Assembly (NCBI RefSeq): GCF_017161325.1
Contig: NZ_CP045670.1
Span: 1,043,367 to 1,107,366 of the forward strand
Origin: Treponema pedis
GTDB lineage: Bacteria; Spirochaetota; Spirochaetia; Treponematales; Treponemataceae
DNA length: 64,000 bases
Direction: 5' to 3'
A program made the translations under genes and the position numbers. Of the stretch, positions 54,352-61,869 are shown one piece after another. Below the pieces are notes generated by a model. The model was given only the letters and a program-made list of their open reading frames with translations, did no database searches and was not told the origin of the DNA. The stretch's first letter is position 1; each line of letters begins with the position of its first letter.

Positions 54352-55494
54352 TTAAAGCAACTTCTCCGGTGTTATTTGCACCGTTTTTTCTTTACCGTTG
54401 CCGTCAATATAGGTTATTTTTAAGTTACTGCTCCCGCCTATCAATATTTTTATTCCCTCTATATTGTATTCCGACACCTCTTTTGAATTTAACCTAGTAA
54501 TTATAGTACCCGGTCTAAGTCCTGCTTCCCATGCAGGAGAATTTTCTATAAGCGAAGTTACAATAAGGCGGTTTTGGTCGAAAATATCAAGATGATATAT
54601 TCCTATATTTTCTAAGCCTGAGCTTCCTATAAAAAAATTAAAATATTCATAAGGATAACGCGGTTTATAATAAAACACGGCTTTTTTTTCATTGCGTAAA
54701 TCAAACAGCATATCGAATAATGCTAAAAATTCCATTCCGATTATATCTTCAGATAAACCAATAGAGTGAGTAGTAAAATCTTCATTTTTAAATTTTATCC
54801 CCATCACCTCAACAGTCCCGGTTTCAACTATAAAACTATCATATCCCGAAAGTGTTTTTATTTTAAACTGTTTTGATTTTTTAATGTTATGAGCAGTCGG
54901 GGATAAAAGTATACATCCGCCGTATGAGGCTCCGGTATCAACAAATGCATTATAGGTCTTACCGTCAATTATAATCGGAATAAATATTTTTAATTCAACT
55001 GATGAATAGTTTTGGATAGGTAAAAAATCATTATATTCATCAGGCTTTTTATCATAAATTCTTATAACCGAATCGGTCATAGATATTTCAAATATTTTAT
55101 CTTTAAAAACATTCAACCCTATTATGCCGATATAATCCTTTCCCATATTCGGATTATCCGATACCATAAAGTAAGAATTTATTTTAAGAGTATTACCTGC
55201 AAGTACAACATCATCAATGGAATATACCGATACGGAATCTTGCACACCGCCGATTATTAAACTGTAATTTTCAGCAACAACTTTAAAATTATTATAATTT
55301 TCTTTTTTATCAAAAATCAAAGATGCAAATGTTCCGGTATCAAATAAAAAATACCCTTTTTTACCTGCAATTTCCGCATAAACAAAGATAGATTTTTTTT
55401 CGTTATCATAATAAAAAGGGATTTCAATTACTTCCGAAGCAAATAAAACAAAGAACATAAAAATAAAAAATGCAGTAAATAAATGTTTTTTCAT
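54352..55494 (-). CDS. exported double-DTG aspartyl protease-like protein with PDZ domain (B)
   Basis: The 380-residue paralogue of protein A has a signal peptide (1-19), first DTG in YFLFDTGTFAS (Asp 52), second in AFVDTGASYGG (about 181), GIIGLNVFKDKIFEISM and GMEFLALFDMLFDLRN flaps, and a PDZ domain (LIENSPAWEAGLRPGTIIT) near 315. The second motif DTGASYGG is closer to the consensus DTGAS than that of A, so B may be the better enzyme. Similar two-domain retropepsin plus PDZ proteins are common in Bacteroidetes; substrates are unknown. A TTGACA promoter lies about 150 bases upstream. Confidence 0.82.
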   Translation of the reverse strand: MKKHLFTAFFIFMFFVLFASEVIEIPFYYDNEKKSIFVYAEIAGKKGYFLFDTGTFASLIFDKKENYNNFKVVAENYSLIIGGVQDSVSVYSIDDVVLAGNTLKINSYFMVSDNPNMGKDYIGIIGLNVFKDKIFEISMTDSVIRIYDKKPDEYNDFLPIQNYSSVELKIFIPIIIDGKTYNAFVDTGASYGGCILLSPTAHNIKKSKQFKIKTLSGYDSFIVETGTVEVMGIKFKNEDFTTHSIGLSEDIIGMEFLALFDMLFDLRNEKKAVFYYKPRYPYEYFNFFIGSSGLENIGIYHLDIFDQNRLIVTSLIENSPAWEAGLRPGTIITRLNSKEVSEYNIEGIKILIGGSSNLKITYIDGNGKEKTVQITPEKLL

Positions 55495-55636
55495 ACAATT
55501 TTTTCCTATATACCCTATAGATATAATCTATATGGTATAACAATTGGTTCTGCTGAATTTTTAATCAAAGAAACTCCTTCTTTGATTTATGGGAGCGGAA
55601 TTTTAATTTCGATACGAATACCGCTAAGATATTTTT

Positions 55637-55665
55637 AGTGTAACATGCCTTAGTTGAGTTGTCAA
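55637..55665 (-). promoter_or_regulatory. promoter of the protease B module
   Basis: On the minus strand, TTGACA (55665-55660), 17 nt and TACACT (55642-55637). Confidence 0.55.
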
Positions 55666-55705
55666 GTAAAAATTACATAAATATCAACAACAAGTGAAAA
55701 AGTAG

Positions 55706-55945
55706 TCAAGCGGAATGGAAGGGGCATCTGGTTTCGGCTGCATTAACCGATTGCCTGTTTCTGTACGGAAGACTTTCTGTAGAGAGTGTATTAAGCGGTA
55801 TATCATACTCTCTTGTGTAGCGGTATCCTTTTTTTAATGCACTATATTCAATAGGAGCATTAAATCTATCCCGCAAAAATTCAATATCGCGGTTTATTGT
55901 CGGCACGCTGCATTCAAGTTTTTCAGGAAGCCTTGTGCAACTAGG
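55706..55945 (-). pseudogene. WYL-type regulator fragment (HTH part)
   Basis: The frame reads LPEKLECSVPTINRDIEFLR, then FNAPIEYSALKKGYRYTREY, the recognition helix and wing of a DeoR/HTH_11-type domain as found in WYL regulators. It ends after about 75 residues with unrelated sequence, and the WYL domain is absent. No intact start is visible upstream. It is a decayed regulator between the protease module and the formamidase genes. Confidence 0.65.
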
Positions 55946-55949
55946 ATAT

Positions 55950-56412
55950 CATTTCGCTTTGATTTCTTTATGAATATACGAAAGGCAAACAAGCGAACAT
56001 CAGTTCGCAAGGTTTGAGGATTTTAGCATGTTCGTAATGTAATGAGAATATGCATCAAAACTCTACATATTTAATGAGGTACGATATTTCAGTGCATCAT
56101 TAAATGTTCTATATTCACTCCCTGTTTTAATCATGAGAATAATGCCTCGATAAGAAAATCCATTTGAGCAATGGATTGATTGCCGCTTAAGACGGTTTGC
56201 TTTCTGTTTTGCATACGATAATCTAAGGCTTATTTTATGCAATGCAGATAGCATTGCATAAAAACGCTGCCCGAGTTTTGATTCGCTGTCCGTTTTAGCG
56301 GATACGATGAAAAATTTCCTTACAGAACAAAGCCGTAAGGCTTTGATAAAATCTGCGGTTGATGAATTTATAGGGACAATTAAAATACCGCTCTATGCTA
56401 TCTATAAAGTTT
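55950..56412. other. gene-free stretch with a perfect hairpin
   Basis: I see no convincing gene here. A perfect 13-bp inverted repeat with a 5-nt loop (TTTTATGCAATGC, 56233-56245; GCATTGCATAAAA, 56251-56263) lies about 150 bases beyond the formamidase stop and may end that transcript. Confidence 0.5.
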
Positions 56413-57306
56413 TTATCCGATTAGTCTTTTTTTTCCCGCATGTTTCGGCGTACCGATACGGAAGGTATTTCCTCCCGCCTCATCGGTTAAGCAAGCCTGA
56501 TTAGCAGATAGGAATCCTCTCATCGTCATATACATACCTGCGTCCGTATAATCCCAGCCGTAAGCATTGGATATCAAGCGATGCATTTCGCGGTAACCCG
56601 CTTCAATTGCTTCATCGCATGTAGCTCCGCAAGTATTGACAAAGAAATCAGTTTCGGTTTCCGTTATAGGCCAATTCAGTTCAAAGTTTTTTAACAGGCG
56701 CACACGCACAACAACACGACCGCCTATTTCAATACCGTTTCCGATAACCTCGCCATCACCCATAGTTGCATGAAGATCACCGAGAGCCAAAAGAGCTCCC
56801 TTAACCCTAACAGGAAACCAGACCGTAACCCCTTTTGTTATAATGGCACTATCCATATTACCGCCATGGTTATATACATGTCCTGTCGGAATATCTCGTT
56901 CATCATGAGCACAGCCTATTACACCTATCATAGGTTTGATGGGCCACTTCATATCTTTAAAGTGTACATATCCGTCCTTGACCTGAATAATATGAGTGCG
57001 CAATTCGCTCTTTTCTATAAAAGGTCCGCAGTCGGGGATTGTACATACAGCACCCGCTTCATTAACAGTAATATCTAAAATATCGACCGCAAGTACATCG
57101 CCTTTTTCCGCTCCTTCTACAAATACAGGCCCGGTTGCAGGATTAACGCGTTTCCAATCTATGACTTCAGCCAAATCCGTTTCTTTTTTTATCTGATTTC
57201 CAAAACAATCTACAGTTATAAATTCCAATATATCCATAGGCTTTACATGTGCTACAGGCTCAGCATTTTTGGAAAAAGTATATGTTGTTTTTTCTACAGT
57301 TAACAT
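56413..57306 (-). CDS. fmdA: acetamidase/formamidase family amidohydrolase
   Basis: The 297-residue protein matches FmdA/AmiF-type amidases that hydrolyse formamide or short amides to the acid and ammonia. Motifs are GPVFVEGAEKGDVLAVDI (about 55), MIGVIGCAHDERDIPTG, YNHGGNMD, LALGDLHATMGDGEVIG (about 168-184) and NTCGATCDEAIEAGY. Length and order are complete. AGGAGA precedes ATG 57306. It lies 178 bases downstream of an NhaC-type transporter on the same strand; the gap holds large inverted repeats, so expression may be tuned separately. Confidence 0.88.
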   Translation of the reverse strand: MLTVEKTTYTFSKNAEPVAHVKPMDILEFITVDCFGNQIKKETDLAEVIDWKRVNPATGPVFVEGAEKGDVLAVDILDITVNEAGAVCTIPDCGPFIEKSELRTHIIQVKDGYVHFKDMKWPIKPMIGVIGCAHDERDIPTGHVYNHGGNMDSAIITKGVTVWFPVRVKGALLALGDLHATMGDGEVIGNGIEIGGRVVVRVRLLKNFELNWPITETETDFFVNTCGATCDEAIEAGYREMHRLISNAYGWDYTDAGMYMTMRGFLSANQACLTDEAGGNTFRIGTPKHAGKKRLIG

Positions 57307-57360
57307 TATTTTCTCCTATAAAACTTTTTACAGCAAATATCAATTTGTGAAAAAAAAATT

Positions 57361-57426
57361 TTGTATGCAATTTTGCAAATTGCAAAGCTGCATACAATAA
57401 ACGATGTTTTGTGCAAAGCACAAAAC
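57361..57426. promoter_or_regulatory. stacked inverted repeats between nhaC and fmdA
   Basis: TTGTATGCA / TGCATACAA (57361-57369, 57389-57397), an inner TTGCAA pair, and a perfect hairpin GTTTTGTGC / GCACAAAAC (57406-57414, 57418-57426) fill the intergenic space. They could be a partial terminator, an mRNA-stability element or a repeat. Confidence 0.5.
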
Positions 57427-57484
57427 TCGAAGATAAACAGTGAGGCTGAATTTCTGCCGAACTGCTTATCGAATCTCCCTTATG

Positions 57485-58924
57485 CTAAAATATGAATCCT
57501 GCCAAAAGGAATAACAGGGCGGAAATAACGGCAAATCCTACAGAATAAGGTACACATGTCGATGCATGTCTATCCGCTTTTAATCCGAAAACGGACGAGG
57601 TCAACATCGTGTAATCACAAATGTAACACATATTGCATCCGAAACAACCGGCAGAAATCATTGCCGCACCTGTAAGATACGGATTAGCTCCTACCGAAAT
57701 TGCCGCCGGTAAAATTATTGGGAATGCTATCAGCAAAAGACTCCAGTTCAATGACATAATCCACTCGGAAAGACAGAACACAGTAAAGACAATAAAGGGT
57801 AAAAGATTGGGACTTACAAAACGGCTAACCAATCCGGTCAAATAGTCTACATAACCCATGTCCGACAATACCGCATTCAGCATATATGAAAGACAGAAAA
57901 GTAAAATCAGATTCATAAAATCTGCAAAACCTTCTACTAAGCAGACTTCAATATCTTCCGAGCCGATAATTCCGCGAATAAGGTAATATGCCGCAGTTGC
58001 GGGAAGCACAACCATCATTGCAGGAACAATATCAAAATTGAAGAAAAATGATGCAGCCATCATACCGATAAGCGGTAAAAAGAAATCCGGTAACGTTCCG
58101 TGTTTTTTACCGGACTCATCTTCTTCAGTCTCCAATTGTGCATATAAACTCTTATCCGGACTTTTTATCGTTCCGAATTTGGGCAGCTTCCCTAGTGCAA
58201 AAAGCAATGTACCCAGTACGGCAATAATCGGATAAAACTGGAAAGGAATAGATTTAAAAAAGGCCGTCATTCCCGTACCGTCCGCATTCATGCCGCCTGA
58301 TACATAAAGACCTCCTAAAAATGCTGCCCATGAAGTAATGGGAAACAAAACTCTCATAGGCTCCGCTAATGTGTGGATTATAAACGCGCCGTCCTCTCTA
58401 GGCATTTTCATTTCATCATACATAGGAGCCATAATATTCCCGCCTACGGCGATTGTCATATAATCGTCAAAAAAAAGCGGAAACTGCATCAGCCATGAAG
58501 CAAGATTTAAATCTTTAGGTTTTTTTATCATACGTCGAATCAAGCGTGCAATTGCATGCATAGAACCGGCTTTACCCAGCAGCTTACTGAAAACATTCAA
58601 AAAACAGCACATAAGTACAATCCATGCAAAATCCGCATTTGCCATTGTTGCGAAGAGTTGGTCAATAAACCCCTGCACAAATCCCCTGCCTTTAAGCAAG
58701 GCTATACTGAAAAAAGTGCCTAAAATCAGAGTTTCCAAAATTCTTCGGCTGACCAGCGTATAATAAAGAATAAATACGATGACCAATGTTCCTACACTTG
58801 CACTTAAACCTTCTTTTCCGGGTGTGAAAAAGGCGGCCAAAAGTATTACAAGCAATGCAATACCGAATGTCATTAGTTTATGCAAGATTGTCTGCGGTGC
58901 CAATATTTTCTTCAAAGAAACCAT
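57485..58924 (-). CDS. NhaC-family Na+/H+ antiporter-like transporter
   Basis: The 479-residue protein has about 12 membrane segments with family motifs FPLFFDDYMTIAVGGNIM (about 149), the conserved Asp pair, VLFPITSWAAFLGGLYVSGG and FGCNMCYICDYTMLTSSV. NhaC-type proteins exchange Na+ for H+ or a small organic solute; linkage to formamidase hints at an amide or amino-acid substrate, which is inference. The start is MVSLKK, with AAGGAGG inside the small frame just upstream. It leads into fmdA. Confidence 0.82.
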   Translation of the reverse strand: MVSLKKILAPQTILHKLMTFGIALLVILLAAFFTPGKEGLSASVGTLVIVFILYYTLVSRRILETLILGTFFSIALLKGRGFVQGFIDQLFATMANADFAWIVLMCCFLNVFSKLLGKAGSMHAIARLIRRMIKKPKDLNLASWLMQFPLFFDDYMTIAVGGNIMAPMYDEMKMPREDGAFIIHTLAEPMRVLFPITSWAAFLGGLYVSGGMNADGTGMTAFFKSIPFQFYPIIAVLGTLLFALGKLPKFGTIKSPDKSLYAQLETEEDESGKKHGTLPDFFLPLIGMMAASFFFNFDIVPAMMVVLPATAAYYLIRGIIGSEDIEVCLVEGFADFMNLILLFCLSYMLNAVLSDMGYVDYLTGLVSRFVSPNLLPFIVFTVFCLSEWIMSLNWSLLLIAFPIILPAAISVGANPYLTGAAMISAGCFGCNMCYICDYTMLTSSVFGLKADRHASTCVPYSVGFAVISALLFLLAGFIF

Positions 58925-59068
58925 CTACTTCCCCTCCTTAAAAAAGCCTCTTGAAAGACCTGTGTACAATAACGATACGGCAAACTTAAATACTGCCGTC
59001 CTGCTGAAAAGCCGCTTGTCCGATTTTAAAGCGGTTATTTTCATTTTGCATGAATTACTTTTTTTCAT
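58925..59068 (-). CDS. small ORF (47 aa) leading into nhaC
   Basis: ATG 59068 with GGGGAGG eight bases upstream opens a 47-codon frame (MKKSNSCKMKITALKSDKRL, ending GFFKEGK) whose TAG directly abuts the nhaC ATG. The codons for KEG contain the nhaC ribosome site, so the frame may act as a translational leader. The basic product matches nothing I know. It is one of two items in the otherwise gene-poor stretch 58925-59305. Confidence 0.45.
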   Translation of the reverse strand: MKKSNSCKMKITALKSDKRLFSRTAVFKFAVSLLYTGLSRGFFKEGK

Positions 59069-59233
59069 TGTAATCCTCCCCTTAAAATAATTTTATATGT
59101 AACCGCAAAGAATTGAGTCGGTGTTCCGCCGCTCAGTTTGCAAAGCGTACCGGAATTTAGGAAGAGTTTATAAAACCTTCCGAATTCTTTTCAGCCTTGC
59201 TGTCTTTACGGCGGCATAACCTGAGTAAGATAT

Positions 59234-59272
59234 AAAAAAACGCACAAGCCGAAATTATGCCGGTTTGCGCGT
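59234..59272 (-). terminator. intrinsic terminator of the repeat-containing unit
   Basis: On the minus strand a 12-bp stem with one mismatch (arms 59272-59261 and 59251-59240) is followed by seven T. It ends transcription coming through the heptanucleotide repeat. Confidence 0.7.
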
Positions 59273-59305
59273 GATAATGTGATAATGTTGTATTTTTGTT
59301 AGAGC

Positions 59306-59503
59306 TTACATGTCGAGTGTCGAGTGTCGAGTGTCGAGTGTCGAGTGTCGAGTGTCGAGTGTCGAGTGTCGAGTGTCGAGTGTCGAGTGTCGAGTGTCGA
59401 GTGTCGAGTGTCGAGCTATTATGAAGGCAGACTCGTTCTTGTCAAGTAGCCTGCATGAGTTTTGAGAATATTTTTCGTATGGAATTATATATTCTTTTTC
59501 CAT
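59306..59503 (-). CDS. ORF carrying the heptanucleotide repeat
   Basis: From ATG 59503 the frame reads MEKEYIIPYEKYSQNSCRLL, about ten more residues, and then five units of RHSTLDT from the DNA repeat, stopping at TAA just past it. A TTGTCA-17-TATACT promoter (59541-59513) lies nine bases before the start and a terminator follows the stop, so a transcription unit exists. With 13 or 16 repeat copies the frame would instead read on to a hydrophobic tail (IISACAFFYILLRLC) ending at 59157. Whether a protein is made is unknown. Confidence 0.4.
   Translation of the reverse strand: MEKEYIIPYEKYSQNSCRLLDKNESAFIIARHSTLDTRHSTLDTRHSTLDTRHSTLDTRHSTLDM
59311..59415. repeat. tandem heptanucleotide repeat, 15 copies
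   Basis: TGTCGAG is repeated 15 times without a mismatch (105 bases). A 7-bp unit shifts the reading frame with each copy gained or lost. Confidence 0.97.
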
Positions 59504-59512
59504 AATAAAATT

Positions 59513-59541
59513 AGTATAACACAATTTTCTTTTAATGACAA
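59513..59541 (-). promoter_or_regulatory. promoter of the repeat-containing ORF
   Basis: On the minus strand, TTGTCA (59541-59536), 17 nt and TATACT (59518-59513), nine bases before ATG 59503. Confidence 0.6.
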
Positions 59542-59699
59542 GATACCGAATTTCCTCACGTTAAATCTAACCGAAAAAAAAGCTGTTCATCATGTAAAAA
59601 TCTAACCTAAAACGGTACTGTACGGCAGGGCAAGAAACAAAAGACGAAAATTCTCGATGAGTTTATCGCAACGACTAAGTACAACCGAAAATATGCAAT

Positions 59700-60420
59700 T
59701 TATATCCTATGATTTTGCAGAAATCGTCCTGTTTCCGCTTCATCGACAATAATAATAGAATCTTTTTTTTTCAATTGAAAGAAGACAATTTAACTGCCGT
59801 AAAACATTTTCTTCATTATTTTCCATTTCATTTTTAAAACTGAAAATTTGTAATCCGGTTTGAACGGCAAGAGTTTTTGCAAATTCGGTTTTGCCGGCAC
59901 CGGGACTTCCGTACAAAAGTAGATTTATACTTGAATTATTTTTCAAAAGGTTTACCGCTAATTCACTTGTTGATTTTTCAATATTTACACCATCGCTAAA
60001 GAATGTACATGCTATTATTTTTGCAAAATATGAATTGTCAACAAATGTACATCGTGCAATATTTATATCCAATTGGGTATTCAAATCAAAATATGTTTGC
60101 TTATATATTTTTTCATCTTCTTTGAAATTGTTTTTCAGTATTTCACAATATTTAAATGGATTTTTATGGTTTTCATCCGGTGTAAATATATGGAGTTGTT
60201 TTTTTGCTATGCTTTTTTCAATCAATGCATTGACAACTCTTTCCGCATGTTCTTTGTTATCAAAGACTGTGAGCAATATGTTGAATAGCCCAAGTAATGT
60301 TGAATACTGAGCAATATTGTGAATATTGCTGCAAATATTATAAAGATATAATACCGCCGCTAAGCATTCATAGTTACTTTCATTTTCAATACGCCGTATA
60401 ATATTTCCGTACATAGACAC
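59700..60420 (-). pseudogene. AAA ATPase, truncated and frameshifted
   Basis: The frame from ATG 60420 has a helical N-terminal half and Walker A NLLLYGSPGAGKTEFAKTLA near residue 172, then reaches nine A (T at 59763-59771). In the present frame it ends FYYYCR at 59740; with eight A it would read SIIIVDEAETG, a clear Walker B, but that frame also stops at 59700. The C-terminal half of the ATPase is therefore gone as well. TGT plus TATAAT upstream gives an extended -10. It is a dead or dying gene. Confidence 0.7.
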
Positions 60421-60497
60421 ACTCCTTATTACAATAATTTTGTGCAGCTATATTATAACACACTCAGTCTATCAGGTGATGATAGCGGTAATGATTC

Positions 60498-60526
60498 TTG
60501 ATAATTTTTATTTAATGTGGTAGATT
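60498..60526 (+). promoter_or_regulatory. promoter of the GNAT gene
   Basis: TTGATA (60498-60503), 17 nt and TAGATT (60521-60526), 39 bases before the start codon. Confidence 0.6.
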
Positions 60527-60565
60527 ATTAGGGTTAGAATATTTTGAAATTTATGGGAGTATACT

Positions 60566-61066
60566 TTGAATATTTTAATAAAAGAAACGGATGAATCCGA
60601 TTTAAACAATATAAAACAATTATGGGCGGACAGAGATGTTATGCAATTTGTCGGCTTTCCCGACGGACTCGTGCAATCGGATGTCGATATGAAAAGTTGG
60701 TACAAGCGGATAAAAGCCGAATATCCTCGCACCAATCACTACTCGATTTATGATGACGGCACATATTGCGGCGAAGCCTATTATTCAATTGACGGTGAAC
60801 ATAATTTTTTGGCGAGTCTTGATATTAAATTGCTAAAACATGCTCGCGGTAAAGGTATCGGCGAAAAAGGTTTACGATTTGCAATCGAAGAAGCCTTCAA
60901 GCATGGAGCGGAAAAAGTGTTTGTTGACCCGAATCCTAAAAACCTAAAAGCGATTGCCCTCTATGAAAAGCTCCTGTTTAAGCGGGTGCAATGTCCACCC
61001 CATTTACTCGAAGAAGTTGAAACCTATAAAGCTGTGTATATGGAAAAAGAAAATCCATATTTTTGA
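60566..61066 (+). CDS. GNAT-family N-acetyltransferase
   Basis: The 166-residue protein is a single GNAT domain: IKETDESDLNNIKQLWADRD at the N-terminus, the acetyl-CoA loop HARGKGIGEKGLRFAIEEAF (about 92-110), and the late strand VFVDPNPKNLKAIALYEKL. The substrate is unknown; the RimJ/aminoglycoside-type branch fits best. The start appears to be TTG 60566, with GGGAG ten bases upstream; no ATG lies near. It is flanked by broken genes, suggesting a variable locus. Confidence 0.85.
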   Translation: MNILIKETDESDLNNIKQLWADRDVMQFVGFPDGLVQSDVDMKSWYKRIKAEYPRTNHYSIYDDGTYCGEAYYSIDGEHNFLASLDIKLLKHARGKGIGEKGLRFAIEEAFKHGAEKVFVDPNPKNLKAIALYEKLLFKRVQCPPHLLEEVETYKAVYMEKENPYF

Positions 61067-61092
61067 TAACCAATTCCGAAAGTTTTATAGTT

Positions 61093-61305
61093 TCAAGCTT
61101 TTTTATTTATTGCAGTAATAAGAATATCTCCATTTCGCAAAGGAATAGAAACACGTCTATCAAATGTTACACCGTCATCACTATCTATCTGATGAGCCAA
61201 AAACAGTTTAACCGGTTCTTGGTGCAAGGTCGCTTCCAATTCATATATTAAAACTATTAATTTAGATACAATAAGGTCATATAAAGACAAAGATAGCTTC
61301 ATCAT
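61093..61305 (-). CDS. hypothetical short protein
   Basis: A 70-residue frame reads MMKLSLSLYDLIVSKLIVLI and ends RNGDILITAINKKA. It looks like protein (amphipathic start, balanced composition) but matches nothing and has no clear ribosome site. It could be the C-terminal remnant of a larger gene. The rest of 61067-61447 holds nothing I can name. Confidence 0.3.
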   Translation of the reverse strand: MMKLSLSLYDLIVSKLIVLIYELEATLHQEPVKLFLAHQIDSDDGVTFDRRVSIPLRNGDILITAINKKA

Positions 61306-61447
61306 AGTTTCGGCGGACTTTTGTGAAAGCGGCGGTAATAATTGATATAGTAATTACAATATTATTACGCAAACAAATACGATGGCAATAATAAAAACAT
61401 ATCTACAAAAAATAAAAATAGAATCGGAGTTTTTCAAATAGTAAATT

Positions 61448-61680
61448 TTATTTTTGAAGATTTTGCTTGAAATAATTGGTGTTTTCTTCCTTAAATTGGT
61501 TGTTATAAACATAAATTTCAGTATTATCGGAATTTTCTAAAAAACAATCTTTAAAATAAATATAGGCTGATTGAGAAAATGTTGTGATTGATACAAAAAT
61601 TGCAAAAGTGTACTTTTTCCTGTACCATTCAGTCCATAAATTAAATTTACTTTTTTATCCTTGGTCTAAGATAACTTTAT
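61448..61680 (-). pseudogene. RloC/PrrC-like AAA_13 ATPase remnant
   Basis: One frame reads KKVNLIYGLNGTGKSTLLQF, the N-terminal Walker A of the AAA_13 ATPases found in anticodon nucleases such as RloC. A second frame continues KDCFLENSDNTEIYVYNQF and KEENTNYFKQN, the next conserved block (VYNQ-F-EEN). The two blocks are in different frames, and both the start and everything after about residue 75 are missing. It is a decayed defence gene. Confidence 0.6.
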
Positions 61681-61869
61681 TTATATAGCTTGCAACATTA
61701 TGTATAGATATTTTTTTTTATTATAATAAATATCTTTTAAAAAATAATGATTTTCAATAAGCGAATAACAAAACCGAACCGCTTTATCAAAAAGAAAAGT
61801 ATTGATTTTAGAATTGAATCCAAAAGATTGGATTCTCCAATTACCATCTTTATTTTGTCTCGGATTCAT
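61681..61869 (-). CDS. short ORF, weakly DUF2188-like
   Basis: A 62-residue frame begins MNPRQNKDGNWRIQSFGFNS, which faintly recalls DUF2188 (a GxW-V core followed by a helix), and then ends in Tyr/Lys-rich sequence. The start overlaps the channel gene's last codons by 20 bases. It may be a truncated remnant or a chance frame. Confidence 0.25.
   Translation of the reverse strand: MNPRQNKDGNWRIQSFGFNSKINTFLFDKAVRFCYSLIENHYFLKDIYYNKKKYLYIMLQAI

Noticed and set aside
56063..56254. 63-codon minus-strand ORF
   Set aside because: There is no ribosome site and the composition is unlike neighbours; it runs through the hairpin. Treated as noncoding.
56307..56501. 65-codon plus-strand ORF after the hairpin
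   Set aside because: Its second half is antisense to fmdA, and the first half has no ribosome site or recognisable motif.
59311..59415. Heptanucleotide array considered as a CRISPR or origin iteron
   Set aside because: The units are 7 bp with no spacers, too short for CRISPR. No replication gene is near and the repeat lies inside a transcription unit.
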